64,000 nucleotides of DNA from Herbaspirillum hiltneri N3 (GTDB lineage: Bacteria > Pseudomonadota > Gammaproteobacteria > Burkholderiales > Burkholderiaceae_D). Shown one piece after another: positions 58,400 to 64,000 of this stretch. The position numbers were made by a program, and so were the translations under genes. Numbering within the stretch: position 1 is the first letter of the stretch; each line of letters opens with the position of its first letter. The notes beneath the pieces are model-generated. The model was given only the letters and a program-made list of their open reading frames with translations. It had not been told where the DNA came from and made no database searches. The DNA lies in NCBI RefSeq assembly GCF_001267925.1, contig NZ_CP011409.1, positions 2,046,001 through 2,110,000 of the forward strand, given 5' to 3'.

Positions 58400-59568
58400 G
58401 GTGCCTGCTCCCCGGCGTACGAGATGGCTGTAGACGCAGTTCGGGTTGCCGGCACCCGGCGCAACCGATAGGTGATCAGCAAATCGCAAGCTAGCAAGGT
58501 AAAGAGCAGCAAACCTTGGAATACCGAGCTGATCGATTTGGGTAACTGCAAGGCAGTCTGTCCAGCTTCACCGCCTAAATACAGCAAGGCCATCAACAAA
58601 CTTGCCAACGCCACGCCGACAGGATGCAGACGACCAACGAAGGCCACGATAATCGCAGTGAAGCCGTAGCCAGGTGACCAGTTTGACTGCAATTGGCCGA
58701 TGGTGCCGGCTACCTCGCTGACGCCGGCAAGGCCAGCCAAACCGCCACTGCTTAGCAAGGCGAGCCAAACCGCGCCGGCATCGGAAAAGCCGGCGTAACG
58801 TGCGGCCATGGGAGCCATTCCTCCGACCGTCATGCGGTACCCCATGAAACTGCGTTGCATGAAAATCCACGCCACTGGCAACACCAGCAATACGATCAGC
58901 ACCGAACTGTTTAAACGCGTGCCTTCCCAGAATGACCAGTGCCAATCTACCGGCAGCAACGCAAAGGTGGCCTGTTCAGAAAATTCTTTGGTCAATGGAA
59001 AATTCATGCCTTGAGGATCGCGCCAGGGACCGCTGACCAGATAGATCAGCAGATTGGCAGCAATATAGGTGAACATCAAACTCACCAGAATTTCATTGGT
59101 ATTGAAACGGGTGCGCAGCAAGGCCGGTATCGCTGCCCATAGCATGCCTCCGAGAACGCTGGCAGCCAGCATGATCGGCATGATCCAGGCGCCGGAATCC
59201 GGCTTGAAGAATAGCGCCACGCCGCTGGCCGCCATGCCACCTACCAGCATCTGGCCTTCGGCGCCGATGTTCCAGATATTGGCACGATAACAAAGCGACA
59301 GGCCGATCCCGATCAGGCACAGCGGTGCCGCCTTCAACAGCAGTTCAGCCCAACCGTTGCGGTCGCTCAACGGGTCGATGAAAAAGACCCGCATCGCCGC
59401 AGATGGCGACTGGCCGAGTGCGCCGAATACGATCCAGCCGATCACGAACGTGATCACCCCGGCCGCCAGCGGCGAAAGAAATTGCATGACGCGCGAAGGA
59501 GATGTTCGCGGTTCCAAGCGAAACGGCAGGAACATGGATCTGCTTTGATAGAGAGGACGGTGCGTCAT
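58396..59568 (-). CDS. ABC transporter permease, BMP/nucleoside-uptake type
   Basis: 390 residues with about nine membrane segments. The conserved CYRANIWNIGAEGQMLVGGM and NTNEILVSLMFTYIAANLLIYL motifs are typical of the larger permease of BMP-family importers (YufP/NupP-like). Its start overlaps the amidase stop, and its stop overlaps the second permease, so translation is coupled. It would form the channel with its partner. Confidence 0.88.
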   Translation of the reverse strand: MTHRPLYQSRSMFLPFRLEPRTSPSRVMQFLSPLAAGVITFVIGWIVFGALGQSPSAAMRVFFIDPLSDRNGWAELLLKAAPLCLIGIGLSLCYRANIWNIGAEGQMLVGGMAASGVALFFKPDSGAWIMPIMLAASVLGGMLWAAIPALLRTRFNTNEILVSLMFTYIAANLLIYLVSGPWRDPQGMNFPLTKEFSEQATFALLPVDWHWSFWEGTRLNSSVLIVLLVLPVAWIFMQRSFMGYRMTVGGMAPMAARYAGFSDAGAVWLALLSSGGLAGLAGVSEVAGTIGQLQSNWSPGYGFTAIIVAFVGRLHPVGVALASLLMALLYLGGEAGQTALQLPKSISSVFQGLLLFTLLACDLLITYRLRRVPATRTASTAISYAGEQAP

Positions 59569-60986
59569 GGCGTTGCAGTGATTGGAGAGACTTCCCCCGG
59601 GAAGAACGGCAGCGCGAATGGCCGGATTTGTTCAAACGCCCGCGCCGCCTGCAATACCCGTTTATCGCCGTGGCGGGGACCGACAATCTGCAAGGCCACC
59701 GGCAAGCCGTTGACATCAAATCCACAAGGCACCGCCGCCGCCGGTTGCTGAGTCATGTTGAACATGTAAGTGAACGGACTCCAGTCGAGCCACTCGCGCA
59801 TGCCGCGCCCCGGCGGTACGTCGCTGCCGCAATCGAAGGCCGTGACCGCCAGTTGCGGCGTTATCAGCAGGTCGAATTTTTCGTGGAACAGGTTCATCTC
59901 GCGTCCCATTTCTTCGCGCGCGCCAAATGCGCGGATCAATGTCTGTACGCTATGCCGCGCGCCGCGCTTCGCATTGCGCACCAGGCCTGGATCGAGAAAG
60001 GCCTGTTGCTGCGGGCTGAAATTATCCAGGCTAGCCGCCAGGCTGGACTCGTAGATGACTTCAAAAGCCGCGCGAGGATCGGTAAATTCATCTTTCACTT
60101 CAGTGACGATGGCACCTTGCTCGACAAATACCTTAAGCGCCTCTTCCACCACCTGCAACACCTCCGGGTCGGCCTGCGCACCGCCCAGTGTACGGCAATA
60201 GCCGATGCGCCAGCCGGCGATGCCGGCATCGAGGTCGGCCGCATAACGAGGCTCTGGATCGCCGGTGGCGAGCCATTCACGCGGATCATAGTGCGTGATG
60301 GCGTCCATCATCAAGGCCGCTTCAAATACCGTCTTGGTCAGCGGACCGGTGTGCGAACAATTGATCAGCAGTCCTTGCGGATACGCTGGTACGCGGCCAT
60401 AGGTCGGCTTCAAGCCGAACACGCCGCAGAATGCCGCCGGAATACGGATCGAACCGGCGCCGTCGGAGCCGATGTTGAGTATCGACAGACGCGCCGCCGC
60501 AGCAATTGCAGCGCCGCCGCTGCTGCCGCCGCAGTTCTTGTCTGCGTTCCACGGATTGCGGCTTTCGCCGCTCAAGGTGCTGCGCGTGACGCCATTCCAG
60601 GAAAATTCACACAGATTGGTTTTGCCAACGAAGACGGCGCCGCCTTCGCGTAGCCGCTGTGCCGCCGGCGCATCTTCGGTGGCCAGCCTTGCGGGGTCGG
60701 TAGTGACCGAGCCGCTGCGCGTGGAAAAACCACGCAGGGGCCACTGATCCTTCAACGATGCAGGCAAGCCGTCAAAAGCGCTCAGTGGTGCGCAGGCCAG
60801 CCAGCGCTGTTCGGACGCCACGGCTGCTTGCATGGCGCCTTCGTAGTCGACAATCCGGAATGCCTTGTAGAGCGGATCAAGGCGGTCAATACGCGCCAAG
60901 AAATCAGCAATCACATGCACCGGCGAAAAATCACCGTTTCGATAACCCGCCAACAGTGCGGGAGCCGACATATCGCAATAGTCCAT
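59565..60986 (-). CDS. Amidase (amidase-signature family)
   Basis: 473 residues from the ATG giving MDYCDMSAPALLAGY; an ATG nine codons further upstream is also possible. The Ser-cisSer-Lys triad is visible: Lys in GLPASLKDQW, cis-Ser in CGGSSGGAAIA, and nucleophile Ser in SDGAGSIRIPAAFCG. It hydrolyses an amide to acid and ammonia in the cytoplasm. Its place inside a BMP transporter operon suggests it acts on the imported compound, perhaps for nitrogen supply, but the substrate is unknown. Confidence 0.9.
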   Translation of the reverse strand: MDYCDMSAPALLAGYRNGDFSPVHVIADFLARIDRLDPLYKAFRIVDYEGAMQAAVASEQRWLACAPLSAFDGLPASLKDQWPLRGFSTRSGSVTTDPARLATEDAPAAQRLREGGAVFVGKTNLCEFSWNGVTRSTLSGESRNPWNADKNCGGSSGGAAIAAAARLSILNIGSDGAGSIRIPAAFCGVFGLKPTYGRVPAYPQGLLINCSHTGPLTKTVFEAALMMDAITHYDPREWLATGDPEPRYAADLDAGIAGWRIGYCRTLGGAQADPEVLQVVEEALKVFVEQGAIVTEVKDEFTDPRAAFEVIYESSLAASLDNFSPQQQAFLDPGLVRNAKRGARHSVQTLIRAFGAREEMGREMNLFHEKFDLLITPQLAVTAFDCGSDVPPGRGMREWLDWSPFTYMFNMTQQPAAAVPCGFDVNGLPVALQIVGPRHGDKRVLQAARAFEQIRPFALPFFPGEVSPITATP

Positions 60987-61058
60987 AACGTCGTTCCTGA
61001 GTAGTGACAACAATACCGCCGTGCATGGCTGATGCAGCGGCGAAGCAAGACATCGGAT

Positions 61059-62171
61059 TTACTTGGGCAGGTTGCCTTGAACGCCTTCAACGAACCAATT
61101 CATCGGCACCAATTCGGCATCGCTTAAGCTGACACCGGCAGCTACCTTGACGACACCCGCCTGATCTTTGATCGGGCCGGTAAACGGTGACCAGCCTCCA
61201 ACAATTTTGGCCAATTGCATTTCATACGACTTTATTCCATCCGCAGGAAGCAGTTGGTCATTGACCTTTTCCATGGCGATGGCTTTTTCAGGCATGCCCC
61301 ACCAGATGTGCTCGCTCTTCCACTTGCCGTCCATGACGTCTTGCACAGCGGTGTTGTAATAGGCCCCCCATTTGATCACCACCGACGCCAGATGCGCCTT
61401 GGGAGCAAATTTCTGCATGTCGGAATCCCATCCGAAACCAGATACTCCCTTTTCCTGGGCGGTTTGCAGTACGGTAGTCGAGTCCGTGTTTTGCAATAGC
61501 ACATCGGCGCCTTGACCGATCAGGGTCTCGGCAGCCTGCTTTTCCTTGCCGGGGTTGTACCAACTGTTGATCCACACTACCTTGGTCTGCACTTTGGGGT
61601 TGACTGAGCGAGCGCCCAACGTATAGGCGTTGATGTTGCGCACGACTTCCGGGATTGGAATCGATGCTACAAAACCGAGTGTATTGGTCTTGGTCTTGGC
61701 GCCGGCCAGCACTCCGGCCAGGTACGCCCCCTGATACATTCTGACGTCGAAGGCGCCGTAGTTCTTCGCAAGCTTGTAGCCGCTCTGCAGAAATACCGTA
61801 TTGGGGAAATTCTTGGCCACTTTCAATGCAAAATCCTGAAACCCAAAACTGGTGCCAATGATGATTTTGTTGCCTTTGCTGGCAAGGTCGCGAATCACGC
61901 GCTCTGCATCGGCAGACTCAGGCACGTTTTCGACCCGCGTGACTTTCACCTTGCTGCCGAATTTGGCTTCCGCATCCTTCGCGCCCTGATCGTGCGCATA
62001 GGTCCAGCCGGCATCGCCGGGATTGCCCAGATAGACGAAGGCAATCGGCAATGGCGAGGGCAATGCCGTTCTCTGAGGCTGCTGGGCTCGGGCCAGGCTG
62101 AATCCTGCTGCCAGTATCGTCGCGACGCCGACAATTGCCATTTGGTTGATCCGTGCTCGGTTCATCATCAT
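61059..62171 (-). CDS. BMP-family ABC transporter substrate-binding protein
   Basis: 370 residues from the first of three tandem ATG codons, with GGAAGAAAG upstream. The signal peptide ends near SLARA-QQ and has no lipobox. The mature protein matches the BMP (Med/PnrA-like) family: IAFVYLGNPGDAGWTYAHDQG, then IIIGTSFGFQDFALKVA and GFGWDSDMQKFAPKAHL. Relatives bind nucleosides or purine-like compounds in the periplasm. It is the first gene of the minus-strand operon with amidase and permeases, divergent from gntR. Confidence 0.92.
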   Translation of the reverse strand: MMMNRARINQMAIVGVATILAAGFSLARAQQPQRTALPSPLPIAFVYLGNPGDAGWTYAHDQGAKDAEAKFGSKVKVTRVENVPESADAERVIRDLASKGNKIIIGTSFGFQDFALKVAKNFPNTVFLQSGYKLAKNYGAFDVRMYQGAYLAGVLAGAKTKTNTLGFVASIPIPEVVRNINAYTLGARSVNPKVQTKVVWINSWYNPGKEKQAAETLIGQGADVLLQNTDSTTVLQTAQEKGVSGFGWDSDMQKFAPKAHLASVVIKWGAYYNTAVQDVMDGKWKSEHIWWGMPEKAIAMEKVNDQLLPADGIKSYEMQLAKIVGGWSPFTGPIKDQAGVVKVAAGVSLSDAELVPMNWFVEGVQGNLPK

Positions 62172-62265
62172 GTCTTTCTTCCCTTGGGTTGGTAATGTGC
62201 CGTCCTTACGCTCGATTGGTGGCAGCACAGTGATTGTTGGTCAACGGAAAGTCCTTACATTGCAA

Positions 62266-62349
62266 ATATCTGGCATTCCAAATATGAAAATCTGGGATGC
62301 CAGATATTTCAAGCAAATGGTATGCCAGATTCATATAAAATGTATACCA
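62266..62349. promoter_or_regulatory. Array of TGG-N4-CCA operator-like sites
   Basis: Three palindromic sites occur: TGGCATTCCA (62271-62280), TGGGATGCCA (62293-62302) and TGGTATGCCA (62318-62327). A half-matching fourth is near 62340-62349. Sites 1 and 2 sit inside a 15-base inverted repeat, 62266-62280 with 62293-62307, with one mismatch. Spacing is 22 and 25 bases. They lie between the binding-protein gene and the GntR gene and suit binding of that GntR protein. Confidence 0.7.
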
Positions 62350-62537
62350 GTAGAGGATGCGATCGCCTGCGTTGAGTTGACGCAGGCTCCCGGCCAGCAA
62401 GCCCCCCTGCATTGCACCGGATTGGCCAAGGGTTCCCGGCAACGGTGCGCGCAAGGGGCCAGGATGGAACGTTCGGCAGAGGGCCACTACACTGACCGCA
62501 GTTATGCGATGAGTTCGATGAATCAACGAGGTTGGCA

Positions 62538-63203
62538 ATGAAAACGCAGGAAATACAAGATCGCGTGTTTGACGCGATAGTCAGCAGAAAGCTGGTACCG
62601 GGCGCGAAAATCAATGAACGCGAGCTGGCCGATGCCTTCGGCGTAAGCCGCACCATCGTACGCCAGGCCTTGAGCCGCCTTCAGCAGGAAGGACTGGTCA
62701 CGATTTCGCCTAAACGCGCGACCACAGTTTCCAAGCCGACCATTGAAGAGGCGCATCAGTTGTTCGACGCCATCGCCATGATGGAAGGCGCAGCCATTGA
62801 ACGGCTGTCCAAGAGCATCAGCACCTCCCAGATGGAGCGCCTCAAACAACATGTCAAGGATGAGCATACGGCCTCCCAAGCGGGCGACCATGAGGTCGCC
62901 AACGATCTGGCTCGCGACTTTCATGCTCTGTTTGTCGGCTTCGTCGACAATGCGTTAATCATTAAAGCGCATAGCCAATTACTCAAGCAACAGGCGCTCA
63001 TCACTGCGTTGTTTAAAACCGATTTTGATTATGACTGCTTGCAGGGCGACCATATGGCAGTGGTGGATTTCTTGGCCGAGGGCAAGGTGCAAGAGGCCAA
63101 GGACAAGCTAGCTGACCATTACAAACTGGTGATCCGGGGCTATCAGTTCAAAAATGGCGAGCCCGATGAAGTAAATATACCCTTGATCTTTGGTCCTGCT
63201 TGA
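62538..63203 (+). CDS. GntR-family transcriptional regulator (FCD type)
   Basis: 221 residues from the ATG giving MKTQEIQDRVFDAIVSRKLVPG; a TTG two codons earlier is possible. The N-terminal winged helix-turn-helix has NERELADAFGVSRTIVRQALSRLQQEGLV in parts (about 25-55). The C-terminal FadC/FCD-type helical ligand domain follows (EEAHQLFDAIAMMEGAAIERL), with DFHALFVGFVDN giving likely metal ligands. It probably represses the divergent BMP importer-amidase operon through the TGG-N4-CCA sites. Confidence 0.9.
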   Translation: MKTQEIQDRVFDAIVSRKLVPGAKINERELADAFGVSRTIVRQALSRLQQEGLVTISPKRATTVSKPTIEEAHQLFDAIAMMEGAAIERLSKSISTSQMERLKQHVKDEHTASQAGDHEVANDLARDFHALFVGFVDNALIIKAHSQLLKQQALITALFKTDFDYDCLQGDHMAVVDFLAEGKVQEAKDKLADHYKLVIRGYQFKNGEPDEVNIPLIFGPA

Positions 63204-63538
63204 TCTGTACTCCTGCATGATGTGCGCGTTTCTCAGCCTGGCCCGTACCCAAGAGAGAGTTTCCGTTTGCTGGAAGGTAGCCCGCCATGTCGTCCCTATC
63301 AGATCGGTTAAATCCAGACCGCCGGCAATCTTGGCGCGCCTCTCAAAGCACCCTTCCCCCAGAAAGCCGAATTGTTGATACCGCTTACGCGCAAGGGCCT
63401 TGCCCTTACGCGCCAACCACGTCGATAACGAGTTGCCAGGCTAAATCGAGGATTGCTGAGCAATTGTGAGAATTTTCACGAACCAGCGCCCGGACTGCTG
63501 CCACCAAGGAACAACATTCCTTCTTTCTGGGTGCAGAC
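63204..63538. other. Intergenic region with no recognised gene
   Basis: 335 bases. Short open frames exist on both strands, but none has a ribosome-binding site with a recognisable product. No clear terminator for gntR was seen. Confidence 0.4.
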
Positions 63539-63769
63539 ATGAATCTGTTTTTCGAATTCTTCAACGAAGACCCGCATTTCTTCACGATGTTGTGCATCCT
63601 CGCGGGCGCATTCCTGTTTGGACTGTTTTATTTCTACGAGGCTGACAAGGAGTACGAACGCCGTGAAGCCAGCGAATGGGAAGAGATTGCAAATACCTTT
63701 TCCGATCTGAGCGGAGTAACCGACATTCCCGCCATCCTACGAATCGAGCATGCCACAAAACCTGAGTAA
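63539..63769 (+). CDS. Small single-pass membrane protein, unknown function
   Basis: 76 residues. An N-terminal acidic and aromatic start (MNLFFEFFNEDPHFF) is followed by one membrane helix (about 16-34, MLCILAGAFLFGLFYFY). A charged cytoplasmic or periplasmic tail follows (EADKEYERREASEWEEIANTF). I do not recognise a family. A ribosome-binding site is not obvious. It stands alone near the window edge. Confidence 0.5.
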   Translation: MNLFFEFFNEDPHFFTMLCILAGAFLFGLFYFYEADKEYERREASEWEEIANTFSDLSGVTDIPAILRIEHATKPE

Positions 63770-64000
63770 GCCCTGCACTGACCATGCAGCTAAGATACCG
63801 CATGTTTGATTACCGCTACGCAGTGCGCTTTGAGCAGCTCGGCCGACCCGGCCGCTACGGTGATCGCTGTGCTACGTACGATCGCTAGATGCGCAGCCGA
63901 ATTGGCTGGGCGGCGATTGATTGTTCAAGGTTCTTCAATAAGGAACTTCTTCCATTGCACCAACATATAAACAGTATTGGTGTATGCAAAACATCGCGAA
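63770..64000. other. Right-edge sequence with no recognised gene
   Basis: 231 bases without a supported gene. CACCAA (63958-63963) and TTGGTG (63977-63982) form a short inverted repeat that could be an operator of a gene beyond the edge. Confidence 0.3.

Noticed and set aside
63108..63416. Minus-strand open frame of 102 codons overlapping the gntR 3' end
   Set aside because: No ribosome-binding site or recognisable family, and it overlaps the conserved end of gntR.

Overview
The window looks like the chromosome of a betaproteobacterium of the Oxalobacteraceae, most like Herbaspirillum. The evidence is the high GC content, the gene orders (nadE-glnB; yceD-rpmF-plsX-fabHDG-acpP-fabF; rpoE-rseA-rseB-degP-lepA-lepB-rnc-era-recO-pdxJ-acpS-nagZ) and the family content. 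This assignment is inference from gene order and protein similarity recalled from memory; no database search was run.

Bases 1-22,300 hold mixed housekeeping and regulatory genes: the end of NAD synthetase, a PII protein, a LexA-boxed radical SAM gene, a divergent aldo/keto reductase-LysR pair, smr, trxB, ftsK-lolA, a ferredoxin, rarA, serS, two c-di-GMP proteins flanking a tRNA-Ser, a MarR/HPP-CBS pair, a tiny lipoprotein, a candidate small RNA with two CTCCTCC motifs, a frameshifted hydrolase-like lipoprotein, and a Maf protein. Bases 22,300-28,800 are the fatty-acid initiation cluster. Bases 29,400-45,900 are the envelope-stress sigma factor cluster followed by translation, secretion, RNA processing and repair genes, with a benE transporter inserted between recO and pdxJ. 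A Gly-Cys-Gly tRNA set and cheV follow.

Bases 47,800-53,200 carry cobalamin genes (cobT, cobS, cobC, cbiC, cbiD). This locus is damaged at both ends of its second half. A two-gene chemotaxis unit (CheY-like, CheC) runs in frame into the C-terminal part of a CbiX-CbiC protein, giving a CheC'-CbiX'-CbiC chimera. The following cobI/cbiL gene is cut after about 35 codons by a filamentous-phage remnant.

Bases 53,200-57,400 are a patchwork of foreign, mostly broken pieces: an inovirus remnant (cut small gene, ssDNA-binding protein, repressor-like gene with operator-like repeats), an IS21-family end with a truncated istA, a truncated AAA ATPase of restriction/defence type, an AT-rich spacer, and an intact 440-residue class I amidotransferase (peptidase C26 type). 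That protein has a type III secretion-like N-terminus and a partial HrpL-type promoter upstream, and is the best candidate for something undescribed in the window.

Bases 57,400-63,200 are a BMP-type ABC importer operon (two permeases, an amidase, a binding protein) lacking its ATPase gene, opposite a GntR regulator. Three TGG-N4-CCA operator-like sites lie between the binding-protein and regulator genes. The last 800 bases hold one small membrane protein and otherwise nothing I recognise.
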